Positions 10,888-20,572 of a stretch of DNA of 64,000 nucleotides are shown piece after piece. The notes under the pieces were generated by a model that worked only from the letters and a program-made list of their open reading frames with translations, had not been told where the DNA came from and did no database searches. The position numbers and the translations under genes were made by a program. Each line of letters begins with the position of its first letter. Position 1 is the stretch's first letter. This DNA comes from Deroplatys truncata (lineage: Eukaryota > Arthropoda > Insecta > Mantodea > Mantidae): contig CM060978.1 in NCBI GenBank assembly GCA_030765065.1, positions 216,585,498 through 216,649,497 of the forward strand. The letters are read 5' to 3'.

Positions 10888-11368
10888 TATTATGGTTTCT
10901 GGGAATAGCCTGTGAAGTTTTCCTCATGCTAAACGACTTTTGCAGAACTGGTAAACCGTAAGAGGTAGACAAAATCCACCGCACAAAAAGTATACGAGTA
11001 GATACCATTAAAATGTACAATTTATGTCAAATAAGCTTTCTGTGGAGTTAACCATCTCCAAGATATTCTTTGTTACTAATTTGAATTTTTAAATACTTAT
11101 ACAATAGACAACCTACTGCTATTCACTACTGGCAAGTCACTGTATGTCTTTTTCCTTAGTATGCAAGGAGCACTTCAAAGCCATTACATAGCGAGTTTTT
11201 AAAAATCTGACTCGCTTCAGCATGTTTTTCCTCCTTATAGGTACCTAAAACAAACGTGTAACGAAATTTTGTTCGTTTAATAGAAGTAGATAGAGGAGTA
11301 AGTTTCGTAAGAATAGTTTGTTGAACAGTGAGTGGGGAAAGTCATGTGAATGCAACACATCAGATTCT

Positions 11369-12316
11369 AAAAATCTGATGTGTTACACTCACATGACTTT
11401 CTCTACTCTTGTACAAACTATTTTTACAAACTCTTATTCTCCATCTATTTCATATTAATCGAGATAAACATTTGCAGAAACAATCTTTTGACATGCAAAG
11501 AAAATTGCATTTTATACATAGCGACCAGTCCTAAAAATACTTGAATATCGCTACTATGTTCCCCTTGTTTTGTATTTGCAGGGGCAATATAGAAATACAG
11601 TAGCCTTTAAGCATAGACATATCTCTTAATAGCTGGTTCCTATGTGCAGCACCATTCTCTTTGCCACAGATTAATACTCTTTGCATATCCAAGACAAAAA
11701 CATGAATAACGAATTCCCATTTGAGAAAAAGTATAAGTATTGGGAAATTTAAGGGAATAACAAGCAATATCTCGAAAATGGTTCACTCAAAAATGATGTA
11801 TATGACATAAATTGTGTACTTTAACGCGATTTACATTTTTTGTGTAGTAAAATTTTGTCTATCTCTTATGGTTTATCAGTTATGCAAAAGTCGTTCACAA
11901 TGAAGAATACTTTTGGAGACATTCCCAGAAGATTCGAGATATACATTTCATTTTTCATGAAAATATCTTAAACATATGATACTTTAATCAAAATCGTTGG
12001 AGCAATTTTTGAGAAAATTAAAATTTTCGAAAAATGTTCCATGTAAAGGGTAATCTGGGGTGGGGCGATTTTCTTGAAAACCTTCAAGTCGCATCTCTGG
12101 AAGATACTGAACCTAAATACCAAGTTTTGTGTTTATCCGACTGTTCGTTTCTGAGTTATGCTGTTCACAGACACACACACATGGACATGTTTCCAAAAAT
12201 GCTTTTTTTTTGGATTCAGGCGGTCTCAAAACATGTATTTCCAGTGAAATTTCGGTATCGAATTTTTGGATGGAATACACTACTTCCCCTACTATACGTA
12301 GTAGAGAAAGTAAAAA
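11369..12316 (-). repeat. HLR copy 4
   Basis: Near full length, reading on the minus strand from TTTTTACTTTCTCTACTACG at 12316 to the 3' end at 11369. Its 3' end meets the 3' end of copy 3 with a gap of about 2 bp, giving a palindromic junction at 11339-11399. The microsatellite is short (about 12171-12180). Confidence 0.88.
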
Positions 12317-12318
12317 GG

Positions 12319-13050
12319 TCCATAGGTTTCTCTGTGAACAGCAATAACTCTAAAACAAAATGTTTGATAAATACCGAACTTGGTATTTAAGTTCAGTATT
12401 TTCCAAAGGTGCGACACGGAATATTTGCATGGAAAGATATTCAGTTTCTTTATTTTCTCAAAACTTCCTGTAACGATTTTCATTAAAATGCCTTATATTT
12501 AAGATATTTACATGAAAATAAAATATATATCTTGAATTTTCTGAAAACAGTCTGTGAAGTCCTCTTCATCGGAACAAATTTTACATAATCTTGTATAACC
12601 CTATACATTAAGCGATAGACGAAATCGTACTACACAAAAAGTGCATATCGCTTTAAAATACACAATTTATCCCAAATAACTTTTTCTGTGGCATACTTAC
12701 ATCATTTCCGAGATATCCGTTATTAATGGTTCGAATTGTGCAATACTTAGTCGTAACTTTAAAGTCGATTTTGAGTTGTTTCTCGCGATTTTGTGGAAAG
12801 ATTATGGAATTTTAGGCCAGTATATAGCATCCAATTCTTAAACAGTTGACTATTTCAATTCCCTTTGTATCTATAACGAATATATATCTATAAGTGTATC
12901 TATAAGTGTAATATAGCTATTTATGCAAAGGTTTATCTTGATTAAAATGAAGTAAATAGAAAAATAAACCTTTTTAAAAATAGTTTGTAAACCCACAAAT
13001 AAATGAAAGAGGGTATAGAAAGTCATGTGAATGTAATACACAAGTTTTTT
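12319..13050 (+). repeat. HLR copy 5 (old subfamily, 5'-truncated)
   Basis: Starts directly after copy 4, inside the repeat at CTGTGAACAGCAATAACTC, and runs to AAAGTCATGTGAATGTAATA at the 3' end. It shares the TTTTGTGGAAAGATTATGG block with copy 1 rather than the young block GCAAAGAGAATGGAATACTC. Confidence 0.75.
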
Positions 13051-13099
13051 TAAATCAAAGATTAAATAAAAGGAAATTATTACTTATTACGAGGGGTGC

Positions 13100-13167
13100 T
13101 TGGAAACGGACAATTTTATCAGAACTTTCGTTGTTCGGTTACACACACACACTCACAAACACACACA

Positions 13168-13229
<62 letters not shown>

Positions 13230-13446
13230 GTAATGCTTTTCGGATTCAGGGAGCCTCAAAGCACGTATTTCCGGTTAAATCCTGGAATCGAATTCCTGGA
13301 TGAAATGAATACTTACTCTACTTACTACAGGTAAGTAGAAGAGAAAGTAAAAATGCTTTTAATAAGGGAACCTCAAACGTATATTTGTGGTGAAATTGCT
13401 GTTTGATGTTTTTGGTGGAATGCAATATTTCCTAAATTTACTTTAG
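13100..13446 (-). repeat. HLR fragments with expanded (CA)n/(TC)n array
   Basis: The minus-strand pieces 13229-13353 and 13354-13446 both match the 5' quarter of HLR; the first ends in GAGAAAGTAAAAA. The internal microsatellite is expanded to about 88 bp of CA, TC and CA blocks (about 13141-13228). Confidence 0.6.
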
Positions 13447-13479
13447 GTAAATGGTAGAGCTCCAACTCCTAACTGATAA

Positions 13480-15816
13480 CACTGGCCAACAAAATTTCAG
13501 TTTTTTAAAGCTAAAAAACGTACAAAGGGTGATTCTTACTGATGTTTTTGTGCTGATTTCAAATCTTTTTACATAACGTTTCCATCACCCATAGTTTTTG
13601 AGTAATTGCATAAATAAGAATTCTGGTAATTATACATTTTAATATGTGTAGCACCTTAGCTAGAATACCTTTATGTGCTAAAATGAATGTGAAGTGGATA
13701 TTTGACTGTACTCTTAAGTGTCGAATAATAGCCACATATATGGAGTCCATCTTCCTTAGCGTTTTCCATTTCAGCATGTCCTGATGTAAACGCTCGCTAT
13801 TGTTCATTGCTGACATTGCCGAGGTTCTCAGGGAGGAAGTCAAGATCGGAGAGATTTTCAAAGACATATTGCATCCCATGATCTTGTAGTTCTCATTCAG
13901 CTCACTGACAAGTTCTCTGTAATGTTCAGAGCTGTAGCTTCCTTGAAAGTTTACGTTGTTTTTGAAAGAGAAACATGCAGCTCATTCTTGCATGTTTAAC
14001 AGACTTTCAAACTGTCAATGTTTCATAAGATCTCTAATTTGAGGAATGGCAAATATTTCCTCTTTTAGTTTCCCTTCACTAGTCTTTGGAAACTTAATTT
14101 TCTGGTACAGAATGCACACCCGTCACGATCCATTACTTTCACAAAGTTCTTAATAAAAGTAGTTTGATGTGTAATGGAGGCAATAACATTTTGTCAGCAC
14201 TTATAAGTGGTTGATGAACATTTGCTGTCCTGGATTTAACGACTCTCTTTGGCCAGCATTTTTTAACATAATGGTTGTTTTTATCTCTTCTGTCCCACAT
14301 GCACAAGAAACAGCAAAAGTTTGTATTCCCAAGTTGTAATCAAGTAAGATAGCTATCACTTTAATATCTGCACATATCTGCCATAAATAGTCATGCAGAA
14401 AGCTACGTTACGGTCAAGAATGTGGGGAGAGGTACATCAGGATGGAGACGTTAGGGAACCCTCCTGAATAGCAAGAGATGCATATTCCCGTAACTCTCCT
14501 TCATACCAACTGCGTGGGCTTTAGGAATGGATGGAAACTTGTAGCATTATGTAGCAGGACTCCTTTCAAGCTTGTTTTCGAGGAGTCAATGAACAAATGT
14601 CAGTGTTCAAATATATGTTGAATACCCAGGGACTCCATCAAGAAATCAACATTATTACAGAGAACTAGGTCCTCTTGTTTAGAAAATAAATGCTCAAATT
14701 CCTTTTGACATTGACAGAAAGAACTTACACTGGTGCCATTCTGCAGGAGGCAGCTTTTCAATCTTGAAGCGAATAACTTGACTTTACTCTTAGATAACGT
14801 AAGATCACGAACCAAATCATTTAGATCTACTTGTGTTAGAAAGTGCGGTTCGTTTATAATAGCTCCAACCACAAAATCTGGGTCATTCTGTTGTTGTAAT
14901 TCACCAATGTCATCAATACTTTCAAAATCTTCAGTTACATTTCTGTCGTCTGGTTGAGTTGATATGGGAAGGCCTGGTCCATGAGGCACTGGTCGAATTG
15001 CTGATTCTAAATATGGGTATTTAACAATATGTTTGGACTTTGAACTTATTCCAGATATGTCAAACAGAAGTAACAGACTGTTATGTGATCCATAGGTTCT
15101 CGCCATATATAGGAACTGCAAAAGACATATGACGGGACTCTTTTAGCCAGCCGGTTAATAGTGTTACGCATTTCGCACACAGATTTCCGGAGCCCAAAAC
15201 TTATTCTGGTCTATTTTACTGTCAAAATAACACTCATAAGCTCTTTTAATTCGAGGAGTAAAATTTCGCCTCTGTACTTTTAAAGTGAACTCACCACAAA
15301 TCTAACAAAAATTATTTTTATCGTTTACACTTTTGCGAGACTTTATCCTCCTTCTAATTCTCAATGACTAAGAAAGCACACTATTAGCTGACACTACACT
15401 TGTTAATTGCCAAGTAAGAACACACAGAATTAGTGTCTTTCATTAAACAAAGCTTCTACTCCTCTGGCAACTATGCAGGACCCTCTCTATCTGTAACAGA
15501 CCTTCCTTATCTGTTGTTGGAGTAAACATTGACCTGGGCGGCAAAGCCAGTTTTGTAAAGAGAAGCTCATTGTTGAACATTGTCATTCCTGAAATCCCAA
15601 AATCAAATATGTCTTTGTTGACCCAATGTAATAAAATTATTTTCTTTTAATCACTACATTCACTGCCCTATGCCAATAAACATGAACAGTTCTTTTAATA
15701 TTACAAAACAATGCTGGTTATGGAGCATTTCTGGCTTCATTTTTGTATTTTGACAGATGAAAATACATAAGAATCGGCAGAAATTATTCATTTAATATTT
15801 TCATTGTTGACCAGTG
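13480..15816 (-). mobile_element. CACT-TIR element, long copy
   Basis: The left end CACTGGCCAACAAAATTTC and the right end complement CACTGGTCAACAATGAAAAT form inverted repeats of about 13 bp with one mismatch, followed by weaker similarity. TAA flanks both sides (13477-13479 and 15817-15819). The right-end motif TGTTGACCAGTG resembles TGCAGACTAGTG of the short copies at 9 of 12 positions, and all three copies carry the same protein family on the minus strand. The length is 2337 bp, enough for one complete gene. Confidence 0.7.
13559..15121 (-). pseudogene. Near full-length relic of conserved arthropod protein of unknown function
   Basis: The first 173 codons (15121-14600) are open and contain PHFLTQVDLNDLVRDLTLSK (from about residue 92) and a CNNVDFLMESLG motif near the end. 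Further along, in shifting frames, come SSKTSLKGVLLHN, LWQICADIKVIAILL, a degraded cysteine-rich region, MLLPPLHIKL and GCNMSLKI. These blocks occur in this order in uncharacterised proteins known from many arthropods. At 14393-14466 the frame is broken by about 75 bp that match 19133-19205. The C-terminal part (13879-13559) is heavily mutated. Position inside a TIR element makes a transposase or accessory transposon protein plausible; no catalytic triad is identified. Confidence 0.65.
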
Positions 15817-15944
15817 TAAATTAACCTCTACAGTTGTAAAGAGTTAAACCATAATACTTTTGTTTCTCCCCCCCCCTTTCTTTTTGTGAGATTGAAATGC
15901 ATATAAATCATCACAAGTCTCCTTAGAAACAACTATTATGAGGC

Positions 15945-16660
15945 TCACAGGATGTTTGTAGAGAAATACTAGGATTACCGAATTCAATGGTAAGACAGGT
16001 AGCGCAATTAGAGGTGGGCACGGTGGCAACTAAGGGAAAGATAATGGAAAGAGCTTTGAAATTTTGGTTCAGAATTTTAAACTTAGGAAAACGTAATGTG
16101 TTAAGACAATGTATAGAATACCAAGAGAATAGTTTAAAGAATGGTGGATGGGTAAGTAGTTTACGTAACATTTTGGAGAAAAATGTGTTAGGAGACATGT
16201 GGAGAAGGAGAGTGAATAATGTGAATAACTTGGAAGAAGGCAAGGAAAAGACTAGAGGATATAGAAAATGTTTAGTGAGATAGCCGAAAAGAGTTTATTG
16301 GGTTGTTATATGCCAATGAAAAACACATGGGGTAGGGCAAAATATGTAGATAAACTAAATAAGAAGGGAGAGAATCTATTGCATGGGTAAGAACAGAAGC
16401 ATGGAGGCTAAGAGGGTTAAGACAGGGTATTCCTCAAAACCAATGTCCGATATGTAGTGGAAATGAAGACATTGAATACAATATTTATGTGCCAAGGAAC
16501 AGAAAATTGGAGAAGAGAATTTATGAAAAAGAAATGGTTTAAGGGGGATAGAAATATAGCTGTAATTGAAATGATGTGTAAAGACGGTAGAAGCATTGGA
16601 CAGTTTTTGTGCAAAGTTAAAAATAAATGGCTTTGGGCAGTGGATAGAGATAAGTAAGGG
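15945..16660 (+). pseudogene. LINE relic, C-terminal part of ORF2
   Basis: The plus strand encodes LEVGTVATKGKIMERALKFW followed by FRILNL, and VLRQCIEYQ, which are typical of the region after the reverse transcriptase in an insect LINE clade. A cysteine-containing motif CPICSGNEDIEYNI (about 16444-16485) follows, and after a frameshift QGTENWRREFMKKKW. Together these resemble the C-terminal CCHC-type finger of such LINEs. The frame breaks at about 16283 and 16490. The 3' side (16661-16780) is AT-rich and ends at an HLR copy. Confidence 0.6.
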
Positions 16661-16780
16661 GTAGCATAGCTTACCAATAAGACGATGGACAGAGGTAATG
16701 AGAAATCATAATTTCAATGAAATAAAGTGTTGAAATTTTGATTGTAAAATTGTGGTGAATATTTGATGGTAAAGTAATTA

Positions 16781-17057
16781 AAAAATCTGATGTGTTACAC
16801 TCACATGACTTTATCTACTTTGTACAAACTATTTTTACAAATGCTTATTCTCCATCTACTTCATGTTAATCGAGATAAACATTTGCAGACTCTATCTTAT
16901 TGCTAATTTTCTTGTAGATGTAAGGTGATTATATATTTACAAGGGCAATATAGAAATACAGTTGCCTTTAAGCACATATATATCTCTTAATAGCTGGTTG
17001 CTAGGTGCAGAACCATTCCCTTTGCCACAGATTATAACTCTTTGCATATCCAAGACA
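16781..17057 (-). repeat. HLR copy 7, 3' third only
   Basis: Contains the minus-strand 3' end (AAAAATCTGATGTGTTACAC at the left edge) and about 275 bp of adjacent repeat, then stops inside CAAGACAAAAA, where copy 8 begins with its own 3' end. The two copies are in tandem in the same orientation. Confidence 0.85.
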
Positions 17058-17979
17058 AAAAAATCTGATGTATTACACTCACATGACTTTCTCTACTCTT
17101 GTACAAACTATTTTTACAAACGCTTATTCTCCATCTACTTCATGTTAATCGAGATAAACATTTACAGACTCTATCTTAATGCTAAGTTTCTTGTAGATGT
17201 AAGGGAAATATATATTTACAAGGGCAATATAGAAATACAGTAGCCTTTAAGCACATACATTTCTCTTAATAGCTGGTTGATAGGTACAGCACCATTCCCT
17301 TTGCCACAGATTAATACTCTTTGCATATCAAAGACAAAAAAATGAATAACGAATTCCCATTTGAGAAAATAAGTATTGAAAAATTTAAGGGAATAACAAG
17401 CAATATCTCGAAAATGGTTCACTCAACAACAAAAATGTATATAACATATATTGTGTATTTTAACGCGATCTACATTTTTTGTGTAGTAAAATTTTGTCTA
17501 TCTCTTATGATTTACCAGTTATGCAAAAGTCGTTCACAATGAAGAATGCTTTTGGAGACATTCCCAGAAAATTCAAGATATACATTTTATTTGTCATAAA
17601 AATATCGTAAACATGTGATATTTTAATCAAAATCGTTAGAGCCATTTTTGAGAAAATAAAAATTTTCGAAAACTCTTCCATGTAAAGGGTAATCTGGGGT
17701 GGGGGATTTTCTTGAAAACCTTCGAGTCGCATCTCTAGAAGATACTGAACCTAAGTACCAAGTTTGGTGTATATCCGACTGTTTGTTTCTGAGTTATGCT
17801 GTTCACAGAGAGACACACAGACAGACACACAGACACACACACACACACGGACATGTTTTCAAAACTGCTTTTTTTTGGATTCAAGGGATCTCAAAACATA
17901 TATTTCCGGTGAAATCTCGGTATCGAATTTTTGGGTGGAAGACAATACTTCCCCTACTTACTAGTAGAGAAAGTAAAAA
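17058..17979 (-). repeat. HLR copy 8
   Basis: Full-length minus-strand copy of the young subfamily, with AAAGTAAAAA at its 5' border (17979) and a short (CA)n array at about 17813-17848. Its 3' end is joined directly to the interior of copy 7. Confidence 0.88.
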
Positions 17980-18390
17980 TGTCAAGTGAAAAGCAAGTGG
18001 AAAAGGGACATGAAAAACAGGAGCAAGATAATTTATTGATGGGTGATTGTAAAATGTAGATAAACTGTAGTGGATGTCTATTGAATGAGTGGCCAGGGCC
18101 AAATTTGAGTAGTCAATCTAATTGTAAATTCCTTAACACTGTGACAATAAATACAAAATATATGCTATGAAAGAATTATATGCAAATATTTGGCTAGACG
18201 GTGTACGTAGAAAAGAAATATTATCCCACGTTTCAGTAATGTCATACGAAGAACTAAGAAGGAGAACTGTGAAGTAGCAGTATAGTGGTAGGGGAGTGTG
18301 CCATTATAGTGCGGAAACTTTAACATTTCGATGAAATGTGAAAAAGCTGTTGGAAACATTTGAAATGTGAATGAATCCAAAAATAAAGCG
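17980..18390. other. Unassigned interval
   Basis: AT-rich with scattered stops. It could be 3' UTR belonging to the LINE at 15945-16660, split by the HLR copies, but I cannot show this. Confidence 0.25.
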
Positions 18391-18567
18391 CATTTTTTTT
18401 AAAGTTCCCTTGTACCCAGTTTATGCTACTGTGTTTTACTGTTTTCATACCGCTTATTTCCGCAACACACATACACCCATGCCCGTGGCGGGACTCGAAC
18501 CCGCGACCCTCAGCTAGGCGGAGCGCCGGAGCGACTACTCCAGCGACCACGGCTACGAGGGCCGGCT
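18391..18567 (-). repeat. tRNA-derived SINE, type 1, copy 1
   Basis: On the minus strand the head reads GTAGCCGTGGTCGCTGGAGT with a B-box GGTCGCGGGTTCGAGTCC (about 18490-18508). It is followed by a short body and an A-rich tail at the left edge. The second copy, also minus, is at 36989-37217 and matches through head and body. There is no coding capacity. Confidence 0.7.
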
Positions 18568-18632
18568 GCATTGAAATGGGAAGAGAAAATAACCAATGAA
18601 ACTGTTTTAGAAGGAGGGGGCGAAATTAAATT

Positions 18633-18924
18633 AAATTGAGTTTTATTTATGGACGCTCTTTTAACTACGATGGTCCTTAGCGTCCCATTATAAATTGGGC
18701 GTGAAAGACCAGAAATTTTGCTCAGAGGTCTCTATCAGGCTTGAGGTTCTTTTATGTGCCGTAAATCTACGACACGGGACCACCGGCTTTACTTCCCTTC
18801 CGTAGGAAGCCATGCTAAGAATTTGTACGCCCGAAAAAACCCATCGCCCTCCGCCGGGTTTGAACCCGCGACCTCGGAAACTAGAGGCTAGCACGGTACC
18901 ACTAGTTCACGGAAGACGACGGAG
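18633..18924 (-). repeat. tRNA-derived SINE, type 2, copy 1
   Basis: The minus-strand head has a B-box GGTCGCGGGTTCAAACCC (about 18856-18874). The body contains CGTAGATTTACGGCACATAA and GACGCTAAGGACCA, and the tail is rich in AATTT. The same body is in the opposite orientation at 58556-58826. Spacing and order of blocks agree over about 280 bp. Confidence 0.7.
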
Positions 18925-19132
18925 GGGGCGAAGGAAAACATTCCGTTACTGATCAGGTATAGTGAAAATGTTGCCTCAAACGCTGGGTGAGAAGAAACTG
19001 TTTTCTATGTGATATACTGGGAAAGAATGACTAATGTGAATAAGATTTGGGTCACAGAAAATACAAAACAATGGATAATACTAAAGCAAACGGTTCTAGG
19101 CGGAGACGAATAGGAAAGTGTGAAAGAGTGAA

Positions 19133-19600
19133 GAATGCAGAAAGCTGCGCTACAGTCAAGGATGTGGGTAGAGGTAAGTCAGGATGGAGACGTTAGGGAC
19201 CCCGCCTGCGTCCGAGCTTGCCGCCCTCTGTGTCGTTGGCTTCATCCCTTCCTCCTGGAGTTTTGCAGAAGCACAACAGGTGACTATGTATGCACTAAGT
19301 GCCGAAATCGACCTCCGCTTCCTGATAATCAGGCATAGGAATTTCCAAGCATTAAAGCCTAAAGAAACTTAGGTCGAACTATTACCGGACTTTATGCAAT
19401 GACGTGGTAGTTGACAACCACCCTCTATCCCTCCTTCAGCCTGTTAGCGTTTGCAGACCACTCACGACACGGTTTTACCTTCCGACAGTGACCCTTAGGA
19501 GGTATTGTTTAGTTCATTTGTACTCATAATGGTTTGAGTGTAGCTAACGAAGCCAACTGCTTAAAGATTCTTATGCCTGCTGATAACCACAACCATATAG
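19133..19600 (+). repeat. Interspersed repeat X, copy 1
   Basis: The right part (about 19328-19600) matches 35414-35680 in blocks such as AGCATTAAAGCC, GGACTTTATGCARTGACGT and ATAATGGTTTGAGT. The left part (19133-19205) matches the 75-bp insert at 14393-14466, both with TCAGGATGGAGACGTTAGGG. The family is unidentified. A short frame at 19135-19338 crosses the copy, but its protein is not recognisable. Confidence 0.55.
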
Positions 19601-20267
19601 TGAATGATCTGCCCTTGATTAGAAAATGATGACTGATAATATCATGGTCACTACCTTAACCGGCTGTGAATGCCAAGGACTTTTCTCAGGCTTATTAAAT
19701 CTCCACATAAACATGCAAGCCCAAAAATGAAATCGGCAGTGAAGTTTAATGCTATGCTAACTGCCGAGGGCGTGCATTGTCACGGAACTGACCGAAAGTA
19801 AACAAGCGACTGAATGGAAAATGCCGCACTCACTCTGTATCCTTTATAAAAGTACATTGTACAGGTAATACTTCTAGACAGCGTTTAGAGTTTGACTTAT
19901 GGTGATGCATGATGATGGAAGATGCTTTCCCTCTAATTTGGTATTATGCATACTTTCACTTTGCTTCGCTAAAACCTGTCCTTGTGACTATGCAATATTT
20001 TGACGTTCCCGACTAATTAATCCGGAACTATTATTTTATCGTTTTACTCTCTAGTGTCATTCTGCTTCCATTTCTAAAAGTTCACAATAACTGATATTAA
20101 AACGGTGACCTGAAACTGCGCGCTTAAGTAGTATAAGTGAACCTGTAAGCACACGTAAAGTCTTATACCGACTATTGCCTGACGATAAGATGAATGCTAA
20201 AGTGGACATCAAAACCTAGGCTTTCTAAGAGCAGCCAATAGGGTACTAGTGAGCACAGCGTTGTCAA

Positions 20268-20572
20268 TTCAATTCCGCCGGGCCGGTCACTCACCGGTTT
20301 TTCTGTGGTTTCCCAGGGTCGGTAGGCGCTGGGCGGTTCCCCTTCTACCAACATGAATTTCCTGTTCATCATTTCCTTTCAGCTGTTTTATGGTTGTGGG
20401 ACCAGGAGATGGCGGTTGATGTGTTGTGGCAGGACAATGGAATTTGCGGTCTGGAAAGATTTTTCCCTGGCGCTTGGCGGGAGTGCTAGGGCCCCCTTCC
20501 TTCCTGGGAGTGTCTCGTCTATTCCCGGGAACCCAGGTTGCGGATGAATAAGGCAGGGTTAGCTAGTATCAG
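20268..20572 (+). repeat. tRNA-derived SINE, type 3, 5'-truncated
   Basis: The body matches the copy at 1-374, including GGGACCAGGAGATGGCGGTT, CCTTCCTTCCTGGGAGTGT and the end AGGCAGGGTTAGCTAG. The tRNA-like head is missing. No TSD was identified. Confidence 0.65.

Larger units (their letters stand above)
9380..11366 (+). repeat. HLR copy 3, split by a Tc1-like element
   Basis: The left part (9380-9584) starts inside the repeat at AAATACCAAACTTGGTATCT. The right part (10888-11366) continues from TTTCTGGGAATAGCC to CACATCAGATT. Between them lies a complete Tc1-like element flanked by TA. Removing the element and one TA rejoins the two parts in consensus order, so the HLR insertion is older. 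The 5' third is missing. Confidence 0.85.

Noticed and set aside
18480-18567. Apparent tRNA gene (good A and B boxes)
   Set aside because: The head continues into a body and A-rich tail shared with 36989-37217, and the cloverleaf is imperfect, so it is a SINE head.
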